Positions 9,897 to 21,293 are shown, counted from the stretch's first letter. The stretch is DNA of 42,190 nucleotides from Fragilaria crotonensis (GCA_022925895.1 JAKSYS010000554.1:1-42190), one strand, 5' to 3'. Notes: generated by a model from the letters alone, not told the origin. Translations and numbers: made by a program.

Positions 9897-10995
9897 CATA
9901 TCGTATGTCGATGATTTGGTTTTCCAAGGGATTGACCCGAAAGGTTTTATGGACTCACTTGGAAAGCGGTTCACTTTGAAGGCTGGGAGCGTGAAGGAAC
10001 CTGACACCTACCTCGGAGCGAACGTCAAGAAATTTCGAATTCAAGAAAGTGACGATCCTGACAAGGTTAGATGGGCCTTCGAATCCACCTCATACGTGAC
10101 TAAGGCTATTACAGATGTCGAACGCGAACTCGCGGAGGCAGATATGAGATTGTTGTCGAACGCGAAGACTCCACTAGCAAGTGGCTATCGTCCAGAGCTC
10201 GACATGTCTGCAGAACTGGGAAGCAGACAACTAAATTACTACCAAGGTTTGATTGGTATTTTGCGCTGGATATGCGAATTGGGAAGGCTCGATATTTTGA
10301 TGCCCGTCGTGTCTATCATGTTGCGATACCTTGTATCTGCAAGAGAGGGCCATCTCGAGCAGGTATTCCACATATTTGCGTATTTAAAAGGGCATAGAAG
10401 ATCGACGATGGTATTTGACGATACGGTCCCGGTCTACGAGAGTAAAAGATTCGTGAAGTGCGATTGGACGGAGTTTTATCCTGAGGCAAGTGAAGCGATT
10501 CCTACAAACATGCCGGAACCGCGAGGCAAAGAGGTTATGATGTTATGTTTTGTCGATGCTGACCACGCCGGATGCAGGGAGACGCGTAGATCGCATTCAG
10601 GAATCATTATATTCGTTAATCGGGCGCCGATATTGTGGTTTTCAAAGAGACAGAATACTGTCGAAGCCTCGACCTAAGGATCTGAATTGCTTGCGATGCG
10701 GATAGCGATCGAAATGATCGAGGGTCTACGATACAAGTTGCGCATGATGGGCGTACCAATTGTTGAAGAATGTGCAGTTTTCTGTGATAATTCGGCAGTG
10801 GTTACCAATGCGCGACCAGAATCAACCTTGAAGAAGAAGCATGCAGCAATAAATTTCCATCGGGTCCGAGAAGCCATAGCTGCGGGGACAATCAAAGTTG
10901 CAAAAGAAGATACGAGCACCAATCTTGCCGACATATTGACAAAGTTAATGCCAGGTCCGAAGATGAAGGAGTTACTTGAGAGCCTGTTATGGTGA
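9895..10995 (+). pseudogene. Ty1/copia RT tail and RNase H, interrupted
   Basis: The frame opens with S-Y-V-D-D (YVDD at 9904-9915), the catalytic box of copia RT, so everything upstream of it was removed by copy D. Following it are the copia signatures YLGANVKKF, YYQGLIGILRWICELGR, MLRYLVSAREGHLEQ and FVDADHAGCRETRRSHSG (RNase H). After the stop come ELLAMRIAIEM, FCDNSAVV and INFHRVREAI, then DILTKLMPG near the end. A TAA at 10675-10677 replaces the codon between T and G in the usual E-A-S-T-Y-G-S-E-like segment, so the gene is also inactivated by a point mutation. It reads through to a natural stop at 10993. Confidence 0.85.
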
Positions 10996-11045
10996 TGTAT
11001 CAAACCGGGGACATGCGGCACGGGGACATTGCCTAGGGGACGCAT

Positions 11046-11450
11046 TGGAGACTGTCCAGAACCAGTAGATCTTTACCAGATTTTCAGTTAAAGTACAAGA
11101 TCGAGGCCTCTGTTACGGTATCCGATTGAGTTTCATCTGAGTGTGGAGTTACGACTTCGACTAACATAAGTCAGATCGGAGTCGCGGGGACTGTTTATAT
11201 TACGTGATCGTGATATATCATACATGAGATATACCATACGGTATGAGTATGTGACAGTACGGTCAGAGACTCTACTGACGGACTCACTTTTTTGTGTGAT
11301 CTATTTGATTAACTCATAGGCTACCATTACACGCTTTACAATGAGTGATGATCACATAGATTAAATACTTAGCATTAGAACTAATCACTAGTAGTAACAG
11401 CTAACAACTTGATCAATTCTAAAAAGAGTGAGTCTACGAATCTAGGAACA
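11046..11450 (+). repeat. Putative 3' LTR of the copia element
   Basis: The coding sequence ends at 10995. A purine-rich CTAGGGGACG stretch (about 11032-11042) could be the polypurine tract. Directly after it starts TGGAGACTGTCC, and the likely end is GGAACA at 11450, giving TG...CA ends. The 5' LTR is not in the window, so the borders are inferred only from this pattern. Confidence 0.4.
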
Positions 11451-11576
11451 CTTCTGACACCGCCTGGAGGGCTTATGCGGTCATTGCGATCCCTAACATG
11501 ACCGGCATAAATCCCTAGCTCGTCCGCTTTGTCCGGGTGTCCGAATAACCCGAACTCATGATAGAATTCATTCAGT
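11451..11576. other. Intron or flank 3' of the Cys-rich gene, next to copia LTR
   Basis: About 125 bp lie between the putative LTR and the splice donor of the minus-strand Cys-rich gene. On the minus strand this follows GTAAGT, so it is probably intron sequence, with several possible AG acceptors (for example CTCCAG near 11475). No matching next exon is evident, and copia sequence begins at once. The gene's 3' part may lie beyond the retrotransposon. Confidence 0.4.
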
Positions 11577-11582
11577 ACTTAC
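11577..11582 (-). other. Splice donor at the truncated end of the Cys-rich gene
   Basis: GTAAGT on the minus strand lies directly after ...AAAACAGGCT. It would split a Cys codon (T|GC or T|GT) in phase 1, exactly where every other module has TGC or TGT. The stop codon just downstream would therefore lie in an intron. Confidence 0.5.
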
Positions 11583-13826
11583 AGCCTGTTTTCAAGGCAT
11601 TGGCAATTTGGCCGGCAGGGCAAGGCTGGCACTTTCCATATTGGGCATACTCGAAGACGCCTGGGCAAAGAGATGTGCCACTTGCGTTAAGACAGGGTGA
11701 ATCAGGCACCCCCGTACTATCGCCGCGCACAAATCCGTCAGGACACCATGCACAGCCTGTTTTCAAGTCGTTGGCATTTTGGCCGGCGGGGCAATTCTGG
11801 CACTTTCCATATTGGGCGTATAGCCAGGCCTTGTCACACAGACCTGCGCCACGCGCGTCAACACAGGCTGAAAGCATCGTCCCCGTAGCATTGCCGCGCA
11901 CTGTTCCATCAGAACACCAGCGACAGCCGATATTACCTGGGTTGCCAACTTGGCCGATGGGGCAATCGTGGCATGCTCCATACTGGGCTTGCTGCCATTG
12001 TTTGCAAACACCCATGCACTCGCCTTCAGGTAGTCCTGTGGAATTGCCACGAATGGTTCCGTCAGGACACCATGCACAGCCTGTTTTCAAGTCGTTGGCA
12101 TTTTGGCCGGCGGGGCAAGTCTGGCACTTTCCATATTGGGCATACAGCCAGGCCTTGTCACAAAGACCTGGGACACGTGCGTCAAGACAGGGTGAAAGCA
12201 TCTCCCCCGTAGCATCGCCGCGCACAAATCCGTCAGCACACCATTCACAGCCTGTTTTCAAGGCGTTGGCATTTTGGCCGGCGGGGCAAGTCTGGCACTT
12301 TCCATATTGGGCATACAGCCAGGCCTTGTCACAAAGAGCTGTGCCACTTGCGTTAAGACAGGGTGAAAGCATCTCCCCCGTAGCATCGCCGCGCACAAAT
12401 CCGTCAGCACACCATTCACAGCCTGTTTTCAAGGCGTTGGCATTTTGGCCAGCGGGGCAAGTCTGGCACTTTCCATATTGGGCATACAGCCAGGCTCCGT
12501 CGCAAAGAGCTGTGCCACTTGCGTTAAGACAGGGTGAAAGCATCTCCCCCGTAGCTTCGCCGCGCACAAATCCGTCAGCACACCATTCACAGCCTGTTTT
12601 CAAGGCGTTGGCATTTTGGCCTGCGGGGCAAGTCTGGCACTTTCCATATTGGGCATACAGCCAGGCTCCGTCGCAAAGAGCTGTGCCACTTGCGTTAAGA
12701 CAGGGTGAAAGCATCTCCCCCGTAGCTTCGCCGCGCACAAATCCGTCAGGACACCATTCACAGCCTGTTTTCAAGGCGTTGGCACTTTGGCCGGCGGGGC
12801 AAGTCTGGCACTTTCCATATTGGCCATAAAGCCAGTTACTTTCGCAAGGAGCACCATTGCCACCTGCGTCAACACAGACAGTTGTGGCGTTTCCGTATGC
12901 GCCGCGCACTGTTCCGTCCGGACACCATTCACAGCCTGTTCCAGCTGCGTTCTTACGTTGGCCGGCGGGACAGGGCAGGCAGCTTGTCCCAGAAACATAC
13001 TCCCAGTCTTGAGGAGTGCAGGTCTCGCTTGGTTTACCAGTTGGAGCCCGTGTTGGAGCCCGTGTTGGAGCCCTTGTTGGAGCCCGTGTTGGAGCCTCAG
13101 TTGCTGGAGCCCTTGTTGGCGCCCTTGTTGGCGCCCGTGTTGGAGCGCGTGTGGGAGAGCGAGTTGGAGCCCCAGTTGGTGCCATTGTTGGAGCTCCGGT
13201 GGGAGCCGCAGTTGGGGCATCAGTTGGAGCATGAGTTGGAGCATCAGTTGGAGCATCAGTTGGAGCACCAGTTGGAGCACCAGTTGGAGCACCAGTTGGA
13301 GCACCGGTCGGAAGACCAGTTGGAGCCTGTGTTGGAGCCCGTGTTGGAGCCCTTGTTGGAGCCCGTGTTGGAGCGAGTGTTGGAGCCCGTGTTGGAGCGA
13401 GTGTTGGAGCGCGTGTTGGAGCGCGTGTTGGAGAGGGTGTTGGAACGCGTGTTGGCGCTCGTGTCGGAGCGCGGGTGGGAGCGCGAGTTGGAGCCCCAGT
13501 TGGTGCCGGAGTCGGTGCAATAGTTGGAGCCTCAGTTGGAGCAGCAGTTGGAAGACCAGTTTGGGCCCGAGTTGGAGCTGGAGTTAGAGCTCGAGTCGGA
13601 GCACGAGTTGGTTCTCCAGTTGGAGCACCAGTTGGAGCACCAGTTGGAGCACCAGTTGGAGCACCAGTTGGAGTCCAAGTGGTATTCTGATAGCGACGAG
13701 ACAGGAGTGGATTTGAGTTGCTGGAGCGTTGTGGAATAACATTCACGAAAGTTTGCTTACACCATGAATCTCAGCAACAACAGTTACAAAAGTCAGGAGG
13801 AGAAGGAGGAAGCTGCAGGTTTTCAT
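11583..13826 (-). CDS. Secreted modular protein: PT-rich stalk plus six-Cys repeats
   Basis: Proposed exons are 13826-13761 and 13686-11583. Exon 1 starts at an ATG and encodes MKTCSFLLLLLTFVTVVA, a clear signal peptide. Its donor GTAAGC and the acceptor CTATCAG give a 74-nt phase-0 intron that joins it to NTTWTPTGAPT. The uninterrupted second-exon frame has no upstream ATG of its own, which supports the splice. Residues about 25-245 are A-P-T-x repeats (a likely O-glycosylated stalk). The rest is eight complete modules and a partial ninth of about 57 residues with six Cys (KC, TC, GC, WC, PC, LC; core KCQTCPAGQNANALKTGC). These resemble GCC2/GCC3 or EGF-like repeats. Exon 2 ends inside a module at CT|GTAAGT, so more exons are expected. 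Function unknown; extracellular or cell-wall location is inferred. Confidence 0.7.
11585..12960 (-). repeat. 171-bp tandem repeats coding six-Cys modules
   Basis: The plus-strand landmark CCTGTTTTCAAG recurs at 11585, 11756, 12080, 12251, 12422, 12593 and 12764. Intervals are 171 bp except for one double interval of 324 bp that contains a divergent 153-bp module. The central units are nearly identical, which suggests recent unit duplication or gene conversion. Confidence 0.85.
13025..13680 (-). repeat. 12-bp minisatellite coding A-P-T-x repeats
   Basis: These are tandem 12-bp units of the form GTTGGAGCCCGT / GTTGGAGCACCA (plus strand). On the minus strand they encode APTGAPTRAPT-type repeats over about 220 residues. 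Opposite-strand open frames here are by-products of the repeat. Confidence 0.85.
13687..13760 (-). other. Predicted intron 1 of the Cys-rich gene
   Basis: Donor GTAAGC at 13760-13755 and acceptor CTATCAG ending at 13687 give a 74-nt phase-0 intron. It contains in-frame stops for exon 1 and removes a stretch with no ATG. Confidence 0.55.
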
Positions 13827-15102
13827 GGTTATACAAGGAATGAAGAATGCGAGGACGGACTGCGTATCGTTTGTTCATTTGATCGTGGCTTGCGTGGTTT
13901 TATGATGGATGTTCATACGCGCCAGTCATTAAGTGTAGAAGTACGCAGACGTTGTACCGTAGAGTAGTATAATAAGAAACTTGAAGTGACATCCGGAATG
14001 CAGGGTTAACCCGAACATTTTCGACGTTTTTGGGGATATGCATACGAGTCATTGTTGTGAGGATGACAGAAGTTGTATAAGGCGGGATGCGTACGCTTTC
14101 CCGCCTCAGCGGCTGCTCGACGTTAGGGTCGCCGGCTGGCTCGCGTTCGCCTGATCGGTACACCTGGAGGTTCCGGAATCCCTTCTTATCACTGTGGACA
14201 TGACCAACAACAGGATTCAGAATAAAACCGTCATTTCGAACTTCCTAAGGAATTTTTCTTCGACAAAAATAGTATACTACTAGCATCGTAATGTCTTCTG
14301 GGACACATTTCGAGTCAGGCGAATGTTCCGCAACATACGAAGGTACATAACGTACGTCGGGTAATCGTCCAGGGTGCATTATACGAACGACATACATTCT
14401 TCACGGATTGCTTTTAAGGTTATTCTTAAGATACTCCGAAGTATCCTGATGGAATCTTGATGTTGGAATCTTAAATTTTTTGAAATTTTCATGGGCTTTC
14501 TCATTTAATCTGATATTTTCTTAATCTTTCTTAAGAAACTTTAAGAAACGTGAAGTTGCTTAAAGGATCTGAAAAAATCTTGTCGCTCGTCTCATCTGTG
14601 ACGCACTGAGCGCACTACATACAGACTGCATTACAAGGCATGTTGTCTCTGGGTCATTCGGTCATAGTCAAACATAAAAAATAGTTTCCTTCGTTCCCTC
14701 CTTTACCACATTTTCCTATGTAATTCTTACTTAGGCATTTCTTTCCAAGTAAAAAAAATACTTACAAATTGTAATGCTATGTAAAATAGTTTCTTTCGCT
14801 CCCATTGAAACCATTGTTCCGCATTGTAAGGAACATGGTCCAAGTTACTTAGGAGATTATGGCTTAAATAAATAGTTTCCTTCTCTCCCATGGAAAACCA
14901 ATGGACCTATATGATGGGCTATTGAAAAAAACCTCGCCTCTAATTAAAATTAACTTATTTTATAGATAGTACAAATAATGAATTACATACGAAGAAAATT
15001 CTAAATGATTTCCATTGTATTGCCTGAATCACAATTTATAATTAGCTACACAAGAGCTACAAAATTATTCAACTGAACCGGTCATGTGACTTGGAATGAA
15101 AC
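13827..15102. other. Non-coding region upstream of the Cys-rich gene
   Basis: No convincing gene is seen. The first 150-200 bp must contain the promoter of the minus-strand Cys-rich gene. A degenerate phrase ATAGTTTCCTTCGTTCCC recurs at about 14681, 14786 and 14872, each beside an A/T-rich stretch. The rest is AT-rich and unremarkable. Confidence 0.5.
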
Positions 15103-15211
15103 ATGACCATGACCATGACCATGACCATGATCATGACCATGACCATGACCATGACCATGACCATGACCATGACCATGACCATGACCATGACCTTGACCCT
15201 GACCATGACCA
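15103..15211. repeat. (ATGACC)n microsatellite
   Basis: About 18 tandem hexamers, with three single-base variants (ATGATC, TTGACC, CTGACC). The minus-strand frame through it would read Met-Val repeats and is not considered a gene. Confidence 0.9.
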
Positions 15212-16013
15212 TTGTCTTGTCCAGAGTACCAAATAATGTATCATACGACAAGTACTTGTATGACTAATGACATTGTCCAAGTATAACTCATGTGATGACT
15301 GAGTACAGTACTGTACAGGTTAGAGTACTAGTGCTTGGAGTATAGCATTGGTTTATTCATACAAGTGTACTTGTACTACAAATACCGAGTGATGACGAGA
15401 TAGCATTGAAAGCGCTTGTTGAGAATCGACAAGCCACGGAGTACGTGACTGAGTTGGTAAGTTGAGCGTCGTTACGAACTCTGGGAGTGTAGAGCTAATG
15501 GCTATTCTGGTGATGAAGATGGTCGGAGCTGATCATTCCGCTTTCGGTGGGGAATGACATGCCGGTTCTGGTGTCACCACGGCTTGATGATAAGCTCGTG
15601 TTTTAAGAAGAAATGGATTTCTCTTGCTGGTGGACTTGAAGCTCAAACGAAGGAGGGCCAGGCAAGCAACAACCAGCGTATCAGTGCCACCTTCTAGGGA
15701 GCAAGTGGCAAATATGGAAATCACCAAAAAGCACCAATTTGGCACCTGCCAGAGCGATGCTGATTATAAGTCCGCACCAGCATTGCGACAAAATGTTAAC
15801 TAGCTATGTCGTACAAGCTACTAGTCACGGACGATGTACAAACACCGACGTTACTGACCACTATACTACTAGTACTAAATGTATTGTTTCACAACTCATC
15901 ATGAGCTGTTGCCGTAACTCTAGGACTGCAATACTGCTGCAGCCCACTAGCGTTGATTTTGATGGGGCGTGTTTTTGACCTCACTGTGTGTCCGTGCATC
16001 ATTCCATATGATA
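15212..16013. other. Non-coding sequence left of LINE-2
   Basis: Short frames only. A minus-strand frame at 15533-15745 (70 codons) has no ATG start and no motif. This is probably host intergenic DNA or unrecognised repeat. Confidence 0.5.
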
Positions 16014-16030
16014 TTGCTACAGTACGGTAC
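16014..16030 (+). repeat. Left target-site duplication of LINE-2
   Basis: TTGCTACAGTACGGTAC is identical over 17 bp to 21461-21477. Bases diverge immediately outside (left copy followed by G, right copy by A). Confidence 0.9.
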
Positions 16031-17118
16031 GTTTTCACCGTCAGTCAAAAATCATCTTCGGTTCGGCGTCTCCCGCAATTGACCCATGTTTACAACATGA
16101 AAGCTTCCAATCAGGAGGAACTGTTACGGCAGTATTCGATGATATTTCCTCTCGTGTAACAGGTCCAAGCATTATCGACCCTACGGGTCTTGGACGATGG
16201 AGCGGCGTTACAATTGAAGGCACCCGAGCAAGGAAATTATCTATCATCACGGCTTATCGAGTTTGTAAAGGATCCCCACAAAGCGCACCTCTTGGGAGTT
16301 CGTTTCTTCGGGAGTACGAATTCTTTAGAGAACGGTCCGGAAAGTCGGTTAATCCTCGTCGACAGTTCTTATGTGACCTTCAGAAATCGGTCCTGGCACT
16401 GCAAGAGTCAGGAAACTGTGTCATCATTATGCTAGACGCCAATTCCACTATCGATGACAAGGAATTAGCAACTTTTGTTGCTTCATGTGGTCTACATGAC
16501 TGCCACTCCCTTGCACCTTCGCCCTCGACATACATTGGGTCATCTGATCGACGAATTGATTTTATTTTTGGGTGCGACGAGGCTTTGCAGTTGGTTATTC
16601 GAAGCGGTATCCTCGCCTATACGGAAGGTCCGCAGTCCGATCATAGAGGATTATACGTGGATATTTCCCATGAATTTATAACACGGACTCCATGGTCGAC
16701 GTCTATACCCTCTGCTGCACGCCATCTCCACACAGGAAATCCGGAGTTAGTGGAAAAATACAATCTAGCTATGTTAGACTATTATGGCAAACATCGCATG
16801 GTTGAACGCATCGAGGACTTGTATCAACGCCATCAACAGATGCCCCGCGAGGATCTACGAGCAGCTCTCATTAGCTGGGATAATGACCAAGGTCGCTCTA
16901 TGGAGTCCAGCGAACGGCTACTGAAGCGACCGCCTCAAAGTGCCAATGGTCTCCGGCGCTTGAAACAGTGCAATTCTGCGAAGATATTGGATGCTCCGCC
17001 TACGCGAGCTCCTTCACGGCAAAAATTTTCAGTCTACTTTCATTCGTTGGCAAACGCAGGTTCAGCAAAGCGATCCCCAGTTTCTTCTACCTTCCCTGGG
17101 GACTCGGTTATCTGTTGA
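16031..17118 (+). pseudogene. LINE-2 ORF2: APE-type endonuclease (C-terminal part)
   Basis: A single open frame from the insertion point carries the later APE-family motifs. QSGGTVTAVFDD aligns with KPGGTMIMTVG of LINE-3. It is followed by GRWSGV, ITAYRV, IIMLDANSTI (the D-x-N motif), RRIDFIFGC and SDHRG near the end (catalytic SDH). The first catalytic Asn and Glu segments are missing through 5' truncation. In an intact element this domain nicks target DNA to prime reverse transcription. The frame ends at a TGA at 17116-17118 through frameshifting, not at a natural boundary. Confidence 0.8.
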
Positions 17119-18840
17119 CCAGATTCGACATGAACTCACGCAGGCTAATAATCGTTTCCGTCGACTTCAAAGATATCTATCCCCTTCGCCTTCAGTGTTA
17201 TGAGGATCTCTTGGACACATATCTTGAGGATAAAAACCCAGCAACGCAAGCATCATCACGGCGTAAGGCGAAGATTGTGCTGAACACAATTCGGGAGAAA
17301 CGACTCGCACGACCTTTGGACATATCCGACGGATCACAAAACCATCGGAGCGGTCTAGCCTCTCTAAAGTTCTTGTCCCACCTTCCTCAATGGCACATGA
17401 ATCTGGTTATTCGGCCTACCACATTACCCAAGAGCATACTGATATACCATGGGAAACCGTATTTACTCGAGAGGAGCTGGAACAACACATTTTGGATTAT
17501 AACAAAGAGTCTTTTCGTGCAGCGTCCGAGTCTCCCTGTGGTCACGGTATAATCCATGACGCACTGACCTTCACCAGCTTGTCTCCACAGTCCGAAGATC
17601 TCTTGTCAGGAATCGTACCTGAGGAGTGGCATGGCTCCGACAACTATCTTCGTGAATTTCTGGCCTCATTTGTCATTCCCATGCACGTACGCACCCACGG
17701 AGATATCCCTACTGGAATATCATCGGACGATGTCATTCGAGGGTTCAAAGGATGGAAAGAGCAGACATCAACTTCACCAAGTGGTCGTCACCTTGGGCAC
17801 TATCGAGCTTTGATACAGGATCCGATCTTATTGAAGTGTTTTGTCTATTTTATGAACATTGTTGTTACTCGCGGGATTGCAATTCCAAGATGGTGCCGAG
17901 CCACAAACGTCATGATTGAAAAAGACGCCGGGAAACCTTGTATTCATCGATTAAGAATTGTCCACTTGTTCGAGGCGGATTACAACTTCTTTTTAAAACT
18001 TCAGTGGGGCCATCGATTGGTCCGTCACGCATGTGCACTGGACCTTCTGCACGACTCCCAACACGGTTCCATTCCCCGTCGGACTGCCATCGATCCTATA
18101 ATGCTAACGCAGCTCACAACCGATTTATGTCGTGTCTTACGTCACGATATGGCTCGTTTTGACAACGACGCCTCAGCGTGCTATGACAGAATCATCGTTG
18201 CGCTTGGTATGTTGGCTGCGCGCAGGTGTGGCATGCCCAAGAATGCAGTTCGTCTTCATGCAGAGGCTCTTCAATTCATGCGGTATACGGTAAAGACAGC
18301 ATACGGTGTCTCGGAATCGAATTACTCAGGAACCCCTTTTGCTCCTTTATTTGGCACTGGCCAAGGTAGCGGCGCATCACCGGCAGTCTGGTTATCACTC
18401 GTTGTTCTCCTCCTACATGCATTCGACCGCATTGTTCCCCATCGCATGCATTTTGATCCCATCGCTGGTGGTAGACCCCATTCACGGTCATCGGACGCGT
18501 TCGTGGACGATACGTCGGTGGGCTTTACGTCAAATGATGGCGACTCATACAGCGATCTTATCGCTCGTCTAGAGTTTGTCGCACAGTCTTGGAAAAACTA
18601 CTATACATGTCGGGAGGCAAACTAAATTTGAAGAAATGCTCCTTTTTTGTTCTTCAATGGGAATGGCAGCACGGCCGCCCAATCTTAAGAAGGATGATAC
18701 CGAATGCTCCGTCGATATCCCTGACTCAAGGCAAATCACCAACTCGCCATGCTATAAAGCAAACATCACCGACCGATTCAATTCGAATGCTGGGAGTCCT
18801 TTTAAACCCGATGGGGATTTCACTGACCATCTTGCTGCTC
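17119..18840 (+). pseudogene. LINE-2 ORF2: reverse transcriptase, frameshifted
   Basis: The linker continues in other frames (for example YEDLLDTYLEDKNP at about 17200). From about 17390 an open frame of 411 codons holds TSTSPSGRHLGHYRAL, RIVHLFEADYN, NDASACYDRI (motif A), FGTGQGSGASP (motif B) and AFVDDTSVGF (FVDD catalytic box). A frame change near 18590 leads to LYMSGGKLNLKKCSF, the equivalent of LHVSGGALELSKCS in LINE-3. At least four frame changes lie between 17100 and 18820. The catalytic residues themselves are intact. Not functional as it stands. Confidence 0.8.
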
Positions 18841-21293
18841 TGAAAGAAAAAGCGGACACTTTTGCGCGACGTTTACGATCTCCACGTCTGACTGAAATGG
18901 ATGTTGCGATTTTCCATCGTTCGATTTATATTCCATCGATGCGATATAGCCTGGCAGCCCTCGCCACAAACGAAGAGGAATTATCCAAGGTCCAGTCACA
19001 AATCAGTAGAGTCATCCTTCAACGCCTGCATATTCGCAGCACCATCCCAACAGCCTTACGATATGGACCTCTTGAACTCGGTGGTCTCGGACTGTATGAT
19101 TTGCGGACCGAAATGGGTATCGAGACCCTTAAGTTTCTTCGAAACGCCCTGTACAGTGACTCGGAGGCTGGAAATTTAATCCGACTGAACCTCGATTACT
19201 CGCAGCGGGAGGCAGGAGTTGACTTCCATCTCTTGGAGCATCCCAACCGGCATGTTTCTTATTTAACACCGTCTTGGATACTGTCGGTGCGTCAGTTTCT
19301 TGGCAATAACAACATGCACCTACAGATTTCGGATCTTCATCTTGACCCACTTCGTGGCCCGAAGGATGAATACATCATGCAGTTGGACCATTTGAGAGTA
19401 CACACCTGCGCAACAACAGGACTTAAATCTCGTCCGCCTGTGGCTCCAAGTTGCTACTTTAGCCGACATGTGTGATCCCGATCGCCCGAACCGTATTCTG
19501 CTGTGTTATCTTGATGGCAGCCGTCCATCTGACTTTGAGCCATCGTCCAAGTGGCCTCGACAGGATAAACCCTCAAAATCTCAACAGCGCCTATGGAAGA
19601 GGTTCATTCGTTCATCCTATCTCCGTTACCCACCTATTGGAAAGTCCCCAGGACAAATGTCTTCCTCCTTCAGCAACTACAGTGCCGTCGCAGTCTTTCC
19701 TGATCTTCCTTCGTATATCACATCCCTTTCATCGAGGACAGAGCGACGTCTTTTAGATGGGCTTCAACAAAAAGCCTCCGATCTGCAAGTGTGGCGTGCG
19801 TTTCGATCCAAGTCTCGACTGCACCTCGCCTCCGATGGGGGACTCAGTAAAAATTCAGCTACTCATGGATGGATTCTTAGCACTGGTAAACAAGTTCTGT
19901 TCACATGCTCAGGCCCAGTGGATGGTTCCAACGACACTCACTCATCTACTCGCAGTGAACTTGGCGGATGTGCATCCGCCCTGCTGCTGTTGTCCTCATT
20001 GTCGGTATTCTGGGGATTGAAGCATCGGTGCTCCTTCAATTGGTACACTGACAGTCGTTCAGCCATCAGCCGTTTCCATACATTTTGCGGTCGTCGTCGA
20101 TCTATTCGCATGCCCTCGGATGCTGACCTTCTATCCATTATCTCGTCGTCACTTCGGGTACTCAAACGCTCCTTCCGACCAATATGGGTTAAAGCCCATC
20201 AGGATGTCGCGATATCTTATGACCGACTCCCAGTTTCTGCTCGGTTGAATATTGACGCGGATTTTCTCGCTACCAGATATCGAGAACATGGACGACTCCG
20301 ATCTCGATCATCGGTGGATCACCGGCAGGACAATGGGAGTACTTTGTACATTAATGGTTCACCGGTCACCGGACATTACGATGATTGTATTCGGTTCCAT
20401 GTAAATGGATACCACCAGCGTGCTGAGATACAAAAAACAGAACAATGGAACGACGCGGCCTGGGATCTTGTCGATTTTCAAACTTTTGGAAACCATTTTC
20501 GCAAACTCCGCCCAACGCTTCGAACACAACACTTCAAGTTCATTCACGAGGTACTACCTCTTGGAATACAACGTTTTCGCGAGGCGCCCATCAAGGACGA
20601 TAGTCTAAAGCTCTGCCCATGCTGTCAGGTGGCCGACGAAACTCCTCATCATTTTCTTCGATGTACGGCAAATCCCGCATTCGCTTCAAGTCGATCTACC
20701 CTTCGCTCGGATATCCTAACAAACGACTCCCACCCTATCCGGTATCTGATCGTTGAGGGCATCTGTCATGTGATTTCTTCTGATTCAGCGTTTGCACCAG
20801 ATATCCACCAGTACCCTTCCCATTTCCACCCTGGGATTACCTCCGCTCTATCGTCGCAGCAACAAATTGGATGGAACTCGGCTGTCAAAGGTTTCCTTGC
20901 TCGGAATGGTCGGAACTGGCTCTACTCGACATGCATACTCCTCGTTGCGATCCGCGTGCTGGAAACAATCGTATGCAACGAATCATCTCTGCTTTATGTC
21001 AACATACTCGTCGACTTTGGATTGCTCGGAACGGTTGTCTCCACGACTCTACGTCAAGTAACCATCTATCCTCCACGGCTGAAGCAATTGAGATCGAGTA
21101 CTACCACTCACGTCCGCATCTCCTTCGTATAGGCGACCAACACTACTGCCAACGTTCTCTTTCTAAGCTCTTAGAAGGTCCATCAGCAACGCGTAGGCGC
21201 TGGCTCCGAAAAGTTAAACAATCGTCTTCTGAGTTAACAAAAGACGGAACGTCGCGCCAGTCACTGATTACATCTTTTTTCAGTCCCGTTTGA
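18841..21293 (+). pseudogene. LINE-2 ORF2: thumb, RNase H, zinc knuckle, C-terminal PIP-like motif
   Basis: This begins with the post-RT region (ALRYGPLELGGLGLYDL). RNase H has LASDGGLSK, TRSELGG, WYTDSRSA, VKAHQD and LNIDADFLATRY. The knuckle CPCCQVADETPHHFLRC is at 20614-20664. The tail domain keeps QQQIGW and LWIARNGCLHD. Frame changes occur near 19470 and 20920. The last residues before the stop are SRQSLITSFFSPV. QSLITSFF fits the PCNA-binding consensus Q-x-x-[ILM]-x-x-[FY]-[FY]. Human L1 ORF2p also has a PCNA-binding motif, though elsewhere in the protein, so a replication-coupled role is plausible but unproven. Confidence 0.75.

Noticed and set aside
9890-9996. TTG at 9916 as a start codon for the copia frame
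   Set aside because: The frame is open upstream through Y-V-D-D to the element junction, so this is an internal fragment, not a gene start.
13025-13680. CRISPR-like array of short repeats
   Set aside because: The units are contiguous 12-bp coding repeats without spacers, in a eukaryotic context.
12771-13740. Several long frames opposite or offset to the PT-rich gene (Leu/Gln-rich, Trp/Ser-rich, Val/Gly-rich)
   Set aside because: They are by-products of the 12-bp and 171-bp repeats. The minus-strand frame alone has conserved cysteines and a signal-peptide exon.
15069-15251. Small gene coding a Met-Val repeat peptide (minus strand)
   Set aside because: It is simply the reading of the (ATGACC)n microsatellite, with no flanking coding signal.
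15533-15745. 70-codon minus-strand ORF
   Set aside because: It has no ATG start, no motif and no neighbouring gene context.
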